Assembly: GCA_035506275.1 (NCBI GenBank)
Contig: DATJPT010000008.1
Coordinates: forward strand, 186,001 to 250,000
Length of the DNA: 64,000 bases
Source: Bacteroidota bacterium
GTDB taxonomy: Bacteria > Bacteroidota > Ignavibacteria > UBA10030 > UBA8401
Direction: 5' to 3'
The notes beneath the pieces are model-generated. The model was not told where the DNA came from, did no database searches, and saw only the letters and a program-made list of their open reading frames with translations. Positions 1-9,581 of the stretch are shown here, piece by piece. A program made the translations under genes and the position numbers. Each line of letters opens with the position of its first letter. The first letter of the stretch is position 1.

Positions 1-1167
1 CGCGACGCTCGATTTATCAGGACGGGGTTTCAACGTCACGATCTTTTCAACGGCAGATTTGTCCCTCCAAATTTGCAGGGTCACTTTCTCTCCGGGATGC
101 CGTCCCGCGATGATCGATTGAAGTTCGTTCGGAGCCTTGACAAGTTTTCCATCCACCGAAAGGATAATATCTCCTTCTTTGATTCCGGCATCCTTCGCCG
201 CTCCCCCTTCGACAAGATCCTGCACTAAAACACCTTCGATCTTCTCAAGCCCCGCCGCTTTCGCAACCGTCGCATCGACGGCGGAAATGGACACACCGAT
301 ATATCCGCGTTCAACCTTTCCATGGAGAATAAGGTCTTGGGCAACAGTGCGGGCAAGGTTGATCGGGATGGCAAAGCCGTACCCCTGGTAACGGGCGTTC
401 GTTGTTGCGATGGCGGTGTTGATCCCGATGACCTCACCGTAGATGTTCACAAGCGCGCCGCCGCTGTTCCCCGGATTGATCGCCGCATCGGTCTGAATGA
501 AGTTTTCGACCCCGTAGTTGTCGCCGATAATTTGAATATTGCGGCCGAGGTAACTGATGATCCCGGCGGTCACGGTGGACGTCAGGGCGAGAGGATTGCC
601 GATCGCGACCGCCCACTGTCCGACCTGGAGATCATCGGAGTTGCCGAGCATCGCGACGGGAAGATCGGTTGCATCGATCTTGACAACGCCGACGTCCGTC
701 AGCGGATCGGTGCCGACAAGCTTTGCCTTGAAACGACGCGTATCGCTGAGGACGACCTCAATTCCCCCTTCGGCCGCGTCTTCGACGACATGGTTGTTCG
801 TTATAATGTAGCCGTCGCCGGTGACGATGACGCCGGACCCCGCTCCTTGCGTTTGTTCTTCTTCAGGCATCCTGAATTTGAAATCCGGAAAGAAATGGAA
901 GAACTCGTTGTCCTGGGGCTTTTTGGCTTTTGTCGTAACCACGATCGAAACGACCGAAGGCGTCGCTTCCTTCGCGACGCCGACGAATGCTTCGTTGAGC
1001 GCTTTCAACTCGGAATTCCCCTTCATGGGACTTTTTTCCGCGCCGAGCTTCACCGACTTATTCTGAGCCAATCCGAGATCGACGCCATCAAAGTTGGACA
1101 CAAGGACCGCGCCAAAAATGACGCCGATGAGAATAAGAAACAGAGCAGCGAACACAGATTTTTTCAT
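1..1167 (-). CDS. degP: DegP/HtrA-type periplasmic serine protease (C-terminus cut by window edge)
   Basis: Periplasmic trypsin-like protease/chaperone that degrades misfolded envelope proteins. 389 codons are visible, reading leftward off the window. Residues 1-24 form a signal anchor (MKKSVFAALFLILIGVIFGA). The protease domain carries the triad His126 (ITNNHVVED), Asp158 (DPLTDVGVV) and Ser235 (NPGNSGGAL). A PDZ domain begins near GYIGVSI (289-293) and runs to about residue 380; a second PDZ, usual for the Do subgroup, would lie outside. The loop at 80-105 is rich in acidic residues, Phe and Gln, as in DegP LA loops. ATG at 1167 is the natural start because the signal sequence begins there. 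It is the last gene of the run that includes recO. No heat-shock promoter was recognised. Confidence 0.95.
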   Translation of the reverse strand, partial: MKKSVFAALFLILIGVIFGAVLVSNFDGVDLGLAQNKSVKLGAEKSPMKGNSELKALNEAFVGVAKEATPSVVSIVVTTKAKKPQDNEFFHFFPDFKFRMPEEEQTQGAGSGVIVTGDGYIITNNHVVEDAAEGGIEVVLSDTRRFKAKLVGTDPLTDVGVVKIDATDLPVAMLGNSDDLQVGQWAVAIGNPLALTSTVTAGIISYLGRNIQIIGDNYGVENFIQTDAAINPGNSGGALVNIYGEVIGINTAIATTNARYQGYGFAIPINLARTVAQDLILHGKVERGYIGVSISAVDATVAKAAGLEKIEGVLVQDLVEGGAAKDAGIKEGDIILSVDGKLVKAPNELQSIIAGRHPGEKVTLQIWRDKSAVEKIVTLKPRPDKSSVA

Positions 1168-1210
1168 GTTTCAACAGCCTCCTGCAAACAGTAAATGGTG
1201 ATTGTGATGT

Positions 1211-1978
1211 TCATAAACTTGTAAACAACGAAAGCGACTTCAACGTTCGCACACCTGCAATATGATACTGCAAATAGGTTTGCAGCAATCCGAGAATTTC
1301 GTCTTTCACCGGCGGGGGAACCTTCAGGTCGCCGACTGCACTGATCGGCAGGGACTGGAACTGGACCAGTAATCGGACAATTCCTTTGGATGCTTTGATT
1401 CCGCCGGAGCGCAGTTCCGCGTGGCACCCCGGACACATGACCGAACCGCTTGCCAGGAGGATATACGATCCGCCTCCGTGCTCGCCTTCGACGACGTCTC
1501 GTCCGCAGCGCGCGCAGGCGCGAAGGTCCAATCCATAGCCGAAAATTTCAAGGAGGCGGAGCTCAAAAGCAAAAAAAATATTCAACAAATTTCCCGCGGC
1601 ACGATCGACCGCTTCAAGCGCATCCACGAGGAGCGAGAACATCGGAAGATTTTCTTCTTCATCGTGCATCACCTGATTCACGAGCTCGACCAATGCGAGG
1701 CCCACTGCTAACTTGTCCCCGTCGTCTCCAAACTTGAAAATCGGTCTGCTGATCTCGCACTTGGAAAGCAGGTGGAGTTCGCGCTGTTCTTTCTTATAGA
1801 AGAGGGCCGAAGAATGCGTCATCGGCTCGAGCGAGGCGCCGAATTTGCTTTTTGCGCTCCTGGCCCCTTTCGCAATGACTTTGATCTTGCCGAACTTTTT
1901 CGAATACAGCGTTACGATCTTGCTCGTTTCGCCGTATTTCATCGAACGGAGGACAATCGCGTCGGTCGAAACTAACAC
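1211..1978 (-). CDS. recO: DNA repair protein RecO
   Basis: RecO helps RecR load RecA on SSB-coated single-stranded DNA in RecF-pathway recombination. The 255-residue length is typical. The N-terminal OB fold begins VSTDAIVLRSMKYGETSKIVTLYSKKFGK, and a C-terminal zinc finger uses Cys155, Cys158, Cys182 and Cys185 (CARC...CPGC), present in many but not all RecO proteins. The start is GTG at 1978, with GGAGG seven bases upstream. It overlaps the mtnA stop by seven bases, so the two are probably translationally coupled. Confidence 0.93.
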   Translation of the reverse strand: MLVSTDAIVLRSMKYGETSKIVTLYSKKFGKIKVIAKGARSAKSKFGASLEPMTHSSALFYKKEQRELHLLSKCEISRPIFKFGDDGDKLAVGLALVELVNQVMHDEEENLPMFSLLVDALEAVDRAAGNLLNIFFAFELRLLEIFGYGLDLRACARCGRDVVEGEHGGGSYILLASGSVMCPGCHAELRSGGIKASKGIVRLLVQFQSLPISAVGDLKVPPPVKDEILGLLQTYLQYHIAGVRTLKSLSLFTSL

Positions 1979-3027
1979 GCGCCTCCTCCGCTCGTTTCAA
2001 GATCGAGCGATCGGATCGCTTCGCCGAACGGCGGGCGCAGCACTCCTCTTTCCGTGATGATCGCCGAGAGATATCGATGCGGGGTCACATCGAACGCCGG
2101 GGAATAAATTCTGGCACCTTCGGGAGCCGTCCGCCTTCCGAACCCATCAGAAACTTCTTTCGGATCCCGTTCTTCAATGGGGATCCGCGAGCCGTCGGCA
2201 ACGGATGCGTCGATCGTGGAGGTCGGTGCGGCGACATAGAACGGAATGTGATGCTCTTTGGCGATGATCGCGAGGTTGTATGTCCCTACTTTGTTGGCCG
2301 TATCGCCGTTCGCCGCGATCCGGTCGGCGCCGACGACAACGAGGTCGATGCTCTTCTTCGCCATCACGACGGCGGCCGCATTGTCGGTAATGACGGTAAC
2401 GTTGATCCCGTACTTCTGTAATTCGTATGCCGTTAAACGCGCTCCTTGAAGCAGCGGACGCGTTTCATCGGCAAAAACTAGGATCTTTTTCCCCTGGTCA
2501 AATGCCGTTGTTATGATCGATTGGGCCGTCCCGCTTCCGCCTGTGGCAAGTGCGCCGGTATTGCAATGCGTGAGAATCGCCGCTTCATCCGGCACTAACG
2601 CTGCACCATGCCTCCCGATCGCAGCGCACATTTCCCTGTCCTCCTCGTGGATACGCAGCGCTTCATCCAGCAGACGTTTCTGAAGCCCTTCTACGCTTTC
2701 ATGAAGATTTAGACGGCAGACGGACCGCATTCGTTCCAACGCCCAAAAAAGATTTTTCGCCGTCGGACGGGTTTGCGCAATTGCCGCGGCGGCATGTTCG
2801 ACTGTTTCAGAGAGCTGCTGTGAGGATCGGGGATGAGAGCTTTGCACGCCAAGAACGACGCCGTACGCCGCCGCGACTCCGAGCGCGGGAGCGCCGCGGA
2901 CCTTCAGCGACCGTATGGCTTCGGCAAGAATCGAAAGGCTGTCTGTTTCAATGTAGCATTCTTCGGTGGGAAGTTTTGTCTGATCGATAAATCGAACCCT
3001 GCCGCCAATCCATTCAATGCTTTTCAT
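1972..3027 (-). CDS. mtnA: S-methyl-5-thioribose-1-phosphate isomerase
   Basis: Converts 5-methylthioribose-1-phosphate to 5-methylthioribulose-1-phosphate in methionine salvage, recycling the thio group released by polyamine synthesis. The expected catalytic residues are present: Cys155 in THCNTGALATGG and Asp235 in VVGADRIAANGDTANKVGT. Also seen are the IRSLKVRGAPALGVAAAYG and FADETRPLLQGARLTAYEL blocks of the eIF2B-like isomerase fold. Length 351 residues. ATG at 3027 is preferred to the TTG one codon upstream. It lies 16 bases after the PfkB kinase and overlaps recO. No other salvage gene (mtnBCD, mtnP) is in the window. The related ribose-1,5-bisphosphate isomerase is less likely given the length and motifs. 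Confidence 0.93.
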   Translation of the reverse strand: MKSIEWIGGRVRFIDQTKLPTEECYIETDSLSILAEAIRSLKVRGAPALGVAAAYGVVLGVQSSHPRSSQQLSETVEHAAAAIAQTRPTAKNLFWALERMRSVCRLNLHESVEGLQKRLLDEALRIHEEDREMCAAIGRHGAALVPDEAAILTHCNTGALATGGSGTAQSIITTAFDQGKKILVFADETRPLLQGARLTAYELQKYGINVTVITDNAAAVVMAKKSIDLVVVGADRIAANGDTANKVGTYNLAIIAKEHHIPFYVAAPTSTIDASVADGSRIPIEERDPKEVSDGFGRRTAPEGARIYSPAFDVTPHRYLSAIITERGVLRPPFGEAIRSLDLETSGGGAC

Positions 3028-3043
3028 CAAACTGCTGTGCTGA

Positions 3044-3949
3044 TCAGAATTTTGACAAGTCCCTGAACGACCGGAATCGATCCTGGATCTTCAAATGCGT
3101 CAGATCGTTCAAACCGTCCACTCCGAATTTCTCGACGCAGAACGATGCCATCGCGCTTCCGTAGATGACGGCCTTTTTCAGGTTTTCATCGGAGATATCG
3201 TCGCTCTTCTCAAGCCATCCGATGAAACCGCCGGCGAACGAGTCTCCCGCGCCGGTCGGGTCGTAGATGTTCTCCATCGGATATGCAGGAGCGGAGAATA
3301 TGGTATTCTCGGTAAGAAGGATCGCTCCATGCTCCCCTTTTTTGATGATGAGAATTTTCGGTCCCATGCCGATCACTTTTTTCCCGGCACGGATGAGGTT
3401 CGGCTCCTGCGTCAAAAGCCGCGCCTCGGAATCGTTGATGATCAAGACATCAAAATGTTTCATCGTCTTCAACAGCTCGTCGCGTTTCCCTTCGATCCAA
3501 AAATTCATTGTATCGCCCACCACGAGCTTCGGCTTCTCGATCTGCTCGAGCACTTTTCTCTGGAGAACCGGGTCGATGTTCCCGAGGCACACATAGCGGC
3601 TTTTGCGGTACGATTCGGGAATTTTCGGATCGAATTTCTCGAACACGTTGAGCTTGGTAAAGAGCGTGTCCCGCATATTCAAGTCGTAATGGTATTTCCC
3701 CGACCACCGGAAGGTCTTGCCGTTCTCGATGCGTTGCAGCCCTTCAAGGTCGATGTTGCGCTCGCTCAGGAACGACATCGCCTGTTCGGGGAAATCTCCG
3801 CCGACGACTCCGACCAAACGAACTTGCGGGGCAAAATAGCTGGCCGCGGTCGAAATATAAACGGCCGATCCTCCCAGTGTTTCCTGGGCTTTGCCGAACG
3901 GCGTCTCGATGGTATCAAGCGCAAGCGAACCGACGACGAGTAAACTCAC
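3044..3949 (-). CDS. PfkB-family carbohydrate/nucleoside kinase
   Basis: ATP-dependent ribokinase-fold kinase of 301 residues. The PfkB signature DPTGAGDSFAGGF contains the catalytic base Asp236 and the anion-hole glycines. The substrate-side GGSAVYISTAASYFAP segment (26-41) and the IIKKGEHGAI strand are also typical. The substrate cannot be read from sequence: the short N-terminus and lack of a clear lid resemble adenosine/sugar kinases of the PfkB group. Being 16 bases ahead of mtnA raises the possibility of a nucleoside or thiosugar substrate, which is inference only. The GTG start at 3949 has AGGAG six bases upstream. Confidence 0.85.
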   Translation of the reverse strand: MSLLVVGSLALDTIETPFGKAQETLGGSAVYISTAASYFAPQVRLVGVVGGDFPEQAMSFLSERNIDLEGLQRIENGKTFRWSGKYHYDLNMRDTLFTKLNVFEKFDPKIPESYRKSRYVCLGNIDPVLQRKVLEQIEKPKLVVGDTMNFWIEGKRDELLKTMKHFDVLIINDSEARLLTQEPNLIRAGKKVIGMGPKILIIKKGEHGAILLTENTIFSAPAYPMENIYDPTGAGDSFAGGFIGWLEKSDDISDENLKKAVIYGSAMASFCVEKFGVDGLNDLTHLKIQDRFRSFRDLSKF

Positions 3950-3994
3950 GGGTTTCTCCTGTGTGGTACGTGGTACAGCGATTTTAGTGATGCG

Positions 3995-4471
3995 TTACAT
4001 CTTGCCTACGGGAATCTCTGTCAGCATGGCCGCCAGCTTCCCTTGAATAATATACTCATGAATAATGTCTAATGCTTGAACTTGCCCCGGCCAAACCAAG
4101 AGCTGCTTTGCGCGATCCGACGAACACCACTCAAACTCATAATGTTCTTGCGAAAGGACGGGCATCGTTCCTTCCGGAACTTGTGCGGCGAATACGGCAG
4201 AGATATGCACGACATCGCGCTTCGGGTTCAGAAACGTGTTCATATGAGGCACAAGCCAATACCGCTCCGGCATGAGGCCGGTTTCTTCTTTCAATTCTCT
4301 AAGCGACGCCTTCACCGCGGTCTCGTTTCCCTCGATCGACCCGCTCACCATTTGCCATGTGTCCGGATAGATGCGGTCCGTCTTCGAACGCCGGAGCAGC
4401 AGGAAACGGGGCGCATTTCCCGAGAAACAAAAAATACACACTTCGACAATATTGCACTCGATCGTAGACAT
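3995..4471 (-). CDS. Nudix hydrolase
   Basis: Hydrolyses a nucleoside-diphosphate-linked substrate (X). The complete Nudix box GX5EX7REUXEEXGU is at residues 44-66 (G44...E50...RELKEETGL), so the Mg-binding glutamates are intact. The fold starts at EVCIFCFSG, and the protein is 158 residues. The overall look, with LLLRRSKTDRIYPDTWQMVSGSI before the box, resembles NudB-like dihydroneopterin-triphosphate pyrophosphatases, but there is no folate gene nearby to confirm this. Its ATG overlaps the stop of the pseudouridine synthase (TAATG), implying coupled translation. Confidence 0.88.
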   Translation of the reverse strand: MSTIECNIVEVCIFCFSGNAPRFLLLRRSKTDRIYPDTWQMVSGSIEGNETAVKASLRELKEETGLMPERYWLVPHMNTFLNPKRDVVHISAVFAAQVPEGTMPVLSQEHYEFEWCSSDRAKQLLVWPGQVQALDIIHEYIIQGKLAAMLTEIPVGKM

Positions 4472-5208
4472 TACACGACGTTTCTTTGAACGCTTGCGAC
4501 CTCTTGGGTTGTCAACCGGCGTGTTGCGCCGGAGGGAAGCGAAGCAAGCTCCAGCGGGCCGATGCTCACCCGCTCAAGCGCGACCACCTTGTGTCCAACC
4601 GCATCGAACATCTTTCGTATCTGCCTGTTCTTGCCTTCGATGATGGTCACATCGCAGCTGGTTGATGAATCCCCCATGACGATATTCGCAATGATGGCCG
4701 GGCGGGTCGTGTATTTTTCCTCTATTCTCACTCCGCGTCGGAGCGTCTCGAGCGACGACGCCTCGACAATTCCTTCCACGGTGACCCGGTACGTTTTAGG
4801 AACTTTTGAAACCGGATTCGTCAGGCGTTCGCCAAGCTGAGAATCGTTGGTGAACAACAATGCACCCGACGTCTCTTTATCGAGTCTTCCGACGGGCACA
4901 ATGAACGGTATTCCCTCCGGTAGCAAATCGAACACCGTCTTCCTTCCCCGCTCGTCGGACCGTGTCGTGACAACACCCGCGGGTTTGTTCATCAACAGAT
5001 AGACAAATTCCTTTTTTGCCGCGAGCGTTTTTTCCTGCACGCGAATCGTGTCGTGCGAGGGGTCAACGCGGAACGCCGGCTGGCGAACGATCTCGCCGTT
5101 GACCGAGACCTTTCCCTCGACGACAAACTGTTCTGCCTGAGAGCGTGAGCAATATCCGAGTTTAGAAAGAGCGCGGGAGAGACTGACAACCCGATTGAGT
5201 TTCACCAC
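4471..5208 (-). CDS. rluB: RsuA/RluB-family rRNA pseudouridine synthase
   Basis: Isomerises a uridine in rRNA to pseudouridine. An N-terminal S4 RNA-binding domain (about residues 6-55: [27 protein letters not shown]) is followed by the synthase domain, with catalytic Asp110 in [17 protein letters not shown] and the [11 protein letters not shown] and [16 protein letters not shown] blocks. At 245 residues it matches the RluB/RsuA size. RluB is favoured over RsuA or RluE by habit of the family in this phylum, not by a decisive residue. The start is GTG at 5208, just after the SDR gene; the next gene overlaps its stop. Confidence 0.9.
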   Translation of the reverse strand: MVKLNRVVSLSRALSKLGYCSRSQAEQFVVEGKVSVNGEIVRQPAFRVDPSHDTIRVQEKTLAAKKEFVYLLMNKPAGVVTTRSDERGRKTVFDLLPEGIPFIVPVGRLDKETSGALLFTNDSQLGERLTNPVSKVPKTYRVTVEGIVEASSLETLRRGVRIEEKYTTRPAIIANIVMGDSSTSCDVTIIEGKNRQIRKMFDAVGHKVVALERVSIGPLELASLPSGATRRLTTQEVASVQRNVV

Positions 5209-5212
5209 AACC

Positions 5213-6124
5213 TTAAAATCCTTTGTGGAGGTTTTCCACTATACGGAGCGGGGAAATGGAAAAATCCTCATAAAATTCTTTCCAGCGGTCGGACACGTTC
5301 CCTTCCTCAAGCATCGTGATCTGATCCCTCGACACGGGGAAAAATCGGTAACCGCCGAGCAACGACGCCATCGCTTTCATTACGATCATCGGTTGATGAA
5401 TTTTAACCTTGTGCCTGCCGACCACATACGCAACCATGTCGAGCAATTCGTCGTAGGTGTATCGGTCCGGTCCGGCCACGTCGTATATTTTTCCGATCGA
5501 CCTGTCGTCCGTGAGTGCTTTCACGAACCCTTCCGAAACATTCTGGAGAGCGACCGGCTGAAATTGATATTTCCCGTCACCGAGGACCGGCACGACGAAA
5601 GGCGCCATGCGTAGAAGATCCCTCAGAACGCTTATGAAATTCGCGTAACCTTCTTTTTCATTTCCGAACATGAGCGATGGTCTGAAGATCGTCCATCGCA
5701 GCCCTGCCGCCTTCAGGTATTCTTCCGCCCGATATTTCGTCTCCTGATATTTCGGCTTCGCCCCCTCGCGCACGCCAAGAGCGCTCATGTGGATGAATCT
5801 CAGCGGCCCGGCCGCCCGTACCAGGTCAACGAGATGTCTGGTCCCGAGAAAATGAACCCCCTCAAACGTTATCCCCTTGTTTGGAAACTCACGAAGCAAC
5901 CCTGGTAGGTTCACAACGGCCTCGCAGGATTGCAGCGCTTCGCGGTATGATTCCGGCTTTGATGAATCCCCGGGGACGAGTGTTATTCTTCCTGCAACTT
6001 TTTCGGGCAACTTTGCTTCGGACCCTTCGCGCACCAACGCCGTCACGGAGTGCCCGGCATTCAGCAAGTCACGGAGAATTTGCCGGCCTACATATCCTGT
6101 CCCGCCTGTGAGAAATACCTTCAT
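5213..6124 (-). CDS. NAD(P)-binding SDR, complex I NDUFA9-like
   Basis: Atypical short-chain dehydrogenase/epimerase-type protein of 303 residues. The Rossmann motif TGGTGYVG is at residues 6-13, followed by [12 protein letters not shown], a D-binding segment (GDSSKPES), and [43 protein letters not shown], which holds the Tyr-x3-Lys pair (YQETK). This arrangement is typical of the NDUFA9-like (SDR a11) group, whose bacterial members often have no assigned reaction. No quinone-biosynthesis or complex I gene lies alongside. It sits directly before rluB, four bases apart, in the same minus-strand run. Confidence 0.85.
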   Translation of the reverse strand: MKVFLTGGTGYVGRQILRDLLNAGHSVTALVREGSEAKLPEKVAGRITLVPGDSSKPESYREALQSCEAVVNLPGLLREFPNKGITFEGVHFLGTRHLVDLVRAAGPLRFIHMSALGVREGAKPKYQETKYRAEEYLKAAGLRWTIFRPSLMFGNEKEGYANFISVLRDLLRMAPFVVPVLGDGKYQFQPVALQNVSEGFVKALTDDRSIGKIYDVAGPDRYTYDELLDMVAYVVGRHKVKIHQPMIVMKAMASLLGGYRFFPVSRDQITMLEEGNVSDRWKEFYEDFSISPLRIVENLHKGF

Positions 6125-6179
6125 TTCTATTAACCGACCTGAATATAAAAATAATTTCGTTGGACTTCAACGGGAACCG

Positions 6180-7097
6180 TCACGCGATTGGCACTGAATT
6201 TCTCACTCCGGCGCGAATCGATTCAGCGGTCACTTCCGCGCCCATTTCGGCGATCAGATCAACCGGTGCGGAGATCGTTCCGGCGCTGAGAACAAAGGCG
6301 GTATCGCCGTCAAACGTTGTATGCGAAGGAACAATCGCCCGGGCCATTCCGTCGTGAGCCCGCTGAGCCGCACGATAACAATCGACTTTGCTCAATTGTG
6401 CATTCGTTGCAACAACGACCAGGGTTGTATTGATATTGCGCAAGAGCATCCCTTCATTTCGTAAACTTTTAAGCCTGTTCTCTTCCCCGAGCGGCTTCCC
6501 GCGCTCCTGAGCGCCGGCCAATATTTTTCCGTCCTTCCCGACAACGTCGCCGACCGCATTCACGACCGCAATCGCTCCGACGACCGCTTCGCCGATCCTG
6601 AGCGACGCTGTCCCAACGCCCCCTTTCATCGCGGATTCGAGGCCGTGCCACTTACCGACCGTCGCACCGGTCCCTGCGCCAACACTCCCTTCTTGAACGT
6701 GCGCCGAGGCATTGAGACATGCCGTGTAAGCATCTTCCGCCCCGGGAAAAGCTTTCGGGTCGCCGACGTTCAAATCGAAGATGACAGCAGAGGGAACGAT
6801 CGGAACGAGCGCCCACGGAGTCCGGTAGCCTGTGTTCCTTTCCGCCAAGAATTTCATTACGCCGTTGGCCGCACCGAGTCCAAAGGCACTCCCCCCCGTA
6901 AGCAGCACCGCATGAATTTCTTGCATCTGTTTGTCCGGAGCGAGGGCCGCGAGCTCCCGTGAGCCGGGTGCACTTCCCCGGACATCGCAGCTAGCGACCG
7001 TTTTCGGAGGGCACAAAACCACGGTGCAGCCGGTCAATGCAGAACGATCGGTATAATGGCCGACAAGAACTCCGGGAACGTCTGTGATCATTGGCAT
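6180..7097 (-). CDS. P1-family (DmpA-like) aminopeptidase/amidase
   Basis: Self-processing N-terminal-nucleophile hydrolase, MEROPS family S58/P1. The 305-residue protein starts ITDVPGVLVGHYTD, as is usual, and contains LLTGGSAFGLGAANGVM and GSVGAGTGATVGK. The processing site is LLRNINTTLVVVATNA; Thr224 or Thr225 is the likely nucleophile freed by autocleavage (inference from DmpA/BapA). Members release N-terminal amino acids or hydrolyse beta-peptides; the true substrate is unknown. No signal peptide is seen, so it is probably cytoplasmic. Confidence 0.9.
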   Translation of the reverse strand: MPMITDVPGVLVGHYTDRSALTGCTVVLCPPKTVASCDVRGSAPGSRELAALAPDKQMQEIHAVLLTGGSAFGLGAANGVMKFLAERNTGYRTPWALVPIVPSAVIFDLNVGDPKAFPGAEDAYTACLNASAHVQEGSVGAGTGATVGKWHGLESAMKGGVGTASLRIGEAVVGAIAVVNAVGDVVGKDGKILAGAQERGKPLGEENRLKSLRNEGMLLRNINTTLVVVATNAQLSKVDCYRAAQRAHDGMARAIVPSHTTFDGDTAFVLSAGTISAPVDLIAEMGAEVTAESIRAGVRNSVPIA

Positions 7098-7134
7098 ATC
7101 TGGGAGATCAATTTATCCGGAACCTAACTCACGA

Positions 7135-7944
7135 TCAGTCCTTTTGCTGAAAGGCGTGATGCGAAAGAAGTATTCCGGCTGCAGCACCTGCATTTAACGA
7201 TTCCGCTCTGCCGAATTTAGGAATGGAAACGTGCGTGTCGAGGATTTTCAGCATTTCCGGGGAAATTCCGCGCGCTTCATTTCCGACAACGAGCACAGCT
7301 TTCTTCGGCCAGAGAAAGCTGCGGACGTCGACATTGCCTGCAACTTCTGCTCCAACGATCGTGAATCCGCTCTTTTTCATCGTGGTCAAAATATCCGCGA
7401 ACAAACCGGCGTCATCCGAGCAATCGATGAGGGGGAGGTGGAAGATCGAACCGACCGTGGACCGAACAACTTTTGGATTATACGGTTCGACACAATTTGG
7501 GCTGAGAAGAACAGCGTCGACGCCGAACCAATCGCTGGTCCGGACGATAGCTCCGAGATTTCCCGGGTCCGAGATCTGGTCGAGAGCAACGACAAATGCC
7601 CGATCGCGATGCAGAATCTTTTCAACCGCATCGCGGGCATTCAACGGCTGTTTTTTTACGACCGCAGCAATTCCTTGGCCTGTTACCGTGTCTGCAACAA
7701 GATTAAATTCTTTCGGTGAAGCTTCAAGCACCTCATTTGATTTTTTCTTTGCAGCACGAAGCACGGACGCGAATCGCTGGTTTGATCCGGCATCTTTTGT
7801 GCAAACAAGAATCTCGATCTCATTCAACGCGGCACATACTTCTTCAACGGCCCGCCATCCCTCGACGACAAAGACCCCCTCGTTTTCCCGGTGTTTTTTT
7901 TGCGAAAGATTCTTTAGGTATTGAAGTTTTGGTCTACTGATCAT
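7135..7944 (-). CDS. TrmH/SpoU-family rRNA 2'-O-methyltransferase
   Basis: SAM-dependent ribose methyltransferase with a trefoil-knot fold, 269 residues. An N-terminal substrate-binding domain (residues 1-90, KLQYLKNLSQKKHRENEGVFVVEG) precedes the SpoU domain with motif 1 DQISDPGNLGAIVRTSDWFGV, motif 2 VLVVGNEARGISPEM and motif 3 VSIPKFGRAESLNAGAAAGIL. Conserved Asn, Arg, Glu and Ser of the three motifs are present. The exact nucleotide (RlmB, RlmL-type or other TsnR-like) cannot be assigned. It lies 59 bases downstream of the mutase gene. Confidence 0.9.
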   Translation of the reverse strand: MISRPKLQYLKNLSQKKHRENEGVFVVEGWRAVEEVCAALNEIEILVCTKDAGSNQRFASVLRAAKKKSNEVLEASPKEFNLVADTVTGQGIAAVVKKQPLNARDAVEKILHRDRAFVVALDQISDPGNLGAIVRTSDWFGVDAVLLSPNCVEPYNPKVVRSTVGSIFHLPLIDCSDDAGLFADILTTMKKSGFTIVGAEVAGNVDVRSFLWPKKAVLVVGNEARGISPEMLKILDTHVSIPKFGRAESLNAGAAAGILLSHHAFQQKD

Positions 7945-8003
7945 GAGACGGTGTTTGGTTCTAAGAGCTCAGGATGAACTGTTAAGTGTTCATTGTTGAT
8001 TGT

Positions 8004-9581
8004 TCACTGACCGTATTCTCCCCATGCTTCACGCAATGCGTCCGATATCTCCCCTATCGATGCATACGATTCGACCGCTTGTAGAATACGAGGAACAACA
8101 TTTTCCGTTCCGACCGCCGCGTCATGTAATTGGACGAGGCTGGTTTTCACCGCCTTTCCATCGCGATGATCCTTTACGGCTTTCAACCGCTCGATCTGTT
8201 CCAGCCGTATTGATTCGTCCACTTCCAGTAATTCCTGTGAACTCTGCTCTTCTATCTGAAACGCGTTGACGCCGACAATCGTCTTTCTCTTCTCGTCGAT
8301 CGCTTTCTGATACTGGTATGCGCTCTCGGCGATCTCGGATTGATAATACTGCGCCTCGATGGCTCTCACGGCGCCGCCAAGCGCATCGATTTTTGCGAGG
8401 TATTCCTTTGCGCGAAGCTCCGTTTCATCGGTCAAATGCTCGATAAAATATGAACCCGCAAGCGGATCCACCGTTTCCGCGACGCCCGATTCAAACGCAA
8501 TGATCTGCTGCGTTCGAAGGGCAAGCCGGGCTGTTTCCTCGGTGGGAAGCGCAAGCGCTTCATCCTTGCCGTTCACGTGCAGCGATTGACATCCGCCAAG
8601 GACGGCGGCCAAAGCCTGAAGCGTCGTTCGGGGCACGTTGTTGTCGATCTGCTGTGCGGCCAGCGTCGACCCTCCCGTCTGCGCGTGGAACCGCAGTCTC
8701 ATCGCGTCCGGGTTTTTCGCTCCAAATTCATTTTTCATGATCGACGCCCACAGCCGCCGGGCAGCCCGGAACTTCGCGACCTCTTCGAGGAGGTTATTGT
8801 GAGCATTGAAAAAAAACGACAGCCGCGGCGCGAATTGATCGACCGACAATCCGGTTTTGACCGCAGCGGCGACGTATTCACGGGCATTGGCAAGCGTGAA
8901 GGCGATTTCCTGCACAGCGGTCGACCCGGCCTCTCGGATATGGTAACCGCTGATCGAAATCGTGTTCCACCCGGGAACATGTTCGCTGCACCAGGAAAAA
9001 ATGTCGGTCACGAGGCGCATTGATTCGCGCGGCGGATAGATGTATGTTCCGCGGGCGATATACTCTTTCAAAATATCATTTTGAATCGTCCCGGATAGGG
9101 TTCTGAGGTCGGCGTGCTGTTTTTTTGCAAGGGCGACGTACATGCAGAGCAGAATTGCCGCGGTTGCATTGATCGTCATCGAAGTGGAAATATCCTGAAG
9201 CCTGATCCCGTCAAACAGCGTTTCGACATCCGCGAGGGTGTTGATCGCAACACCGACTTTGCCGACTTCCCCTTCGGCCAGCGGATGGTCGGAATCGTAC
9301 CCCATTTGCGTCGGAAGGTCAAAGGCGACGGACAAGCCGGTCGTTCCGTTCGCGAGCAAGTATCGATAGCGCTCGTTCGACTGTTTCGCCGTTCCAAATC
9401 CGGCGTACTGCCGCATGGTCCACAACTTCGTACGATACATGTCCGGATAGACGCCTCGCGTGAAAGGAAATTCTCCCGCGTTGCCGAGCTTCTCCCGGTA
9501 ATCAAAGCTCCAAGGCGTATATTGAGCACGAATCTCGATCCCTGAGTCTGTCTTGAACTGCCGCGGTTTTTCGTTAGGCAT
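8004..9581 (-). CDS. Methylmalonyl-CoA mutase, large (substrate-binding) chain without B12 domain
   Basis: TIM-barrel catalytic part of an adenosylcobalamin-dependent acyl-CoA mutase. It interconverts methylmalonyl-CoA and succinyl-CoA in the propionate pathway. About 525 residues from ATG at 9581; a TTG at 9596 is an alternative. Full-length fused mutases have a C-terminal cobalamin domain with DxHxxG; here the protein ends at [12 protein letters not shown], so a separate small B12 subunit must exist outside the window. Tyr59 in RQYAGFGTA and Arg177 in [13 protein letters not shown] match the Tyr/Arg pair of methylmalonyl-CoA mutase, not the Phe/Gln of isobutyryl-CoA mutase. The start overlaps the stop of the small membrane protein upstream. 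The cobalamin-uptake locus at 35.6-40 kb could feed its cofactor. Confidence 0.92.
   Translation of the reverse strand: MPNEKPRQFKTDSGIEIRAQYTPWSFDYREKLGNAGEFPFTRGVYPDMYRTKLWTMRQYAGFGTAKQSNERYRYLLANGTTGLSVAFDLPTQMGYDSDHPLAEGEVGKVGVAINTLADVETLFDGIRLQDISTSMTINATAAILLCMYVALAKKQHADLRTLSGTIQNDILKEYIARGTYIYPPRESMRLVTDIFSWCSEHVPGWNTISISGYHIREAGSTAVQEIAFTLANAREYVAAAVKTGLSVDQFAPRLSFFFNAHNNLLEEVAKFRAARRLWASIMKNEFGAKNPDAMRLRFHAQTGGSTLAAQQIDNNVPRTTLQALAAVLGGCQSLHVNGKDEALALPTEETARLALRTQQIIAFESGVAETVDPLAGSYFIEHLTDETELRAKEYLAKIDALGGAVRAIEAQYYQSEIAESAYQYQKAIDEKRKTIVGVNAFQIEEQSSQELLEVDESIRLEQIERLKAVKDHRDGKAVKTSLVQLHDAAVGTENVVPRILQAVESYASIGEISDALREAWGEYGQ

Noticed and set aside
322-1194. Long plus-strand open frame (290 codons) opposite degP
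   Set aside because: It mirrors the codon pattern of the protease on the other strand and its protein has no recognisable motif; the minus strand has the full HtrA triad.
3095-3943. Plus-strand open frame of 282 codons opposite the PfkB kinase
   Set aside because: Shadow of the kinase; Arg/His/Asp-rich composition without domain motifs.
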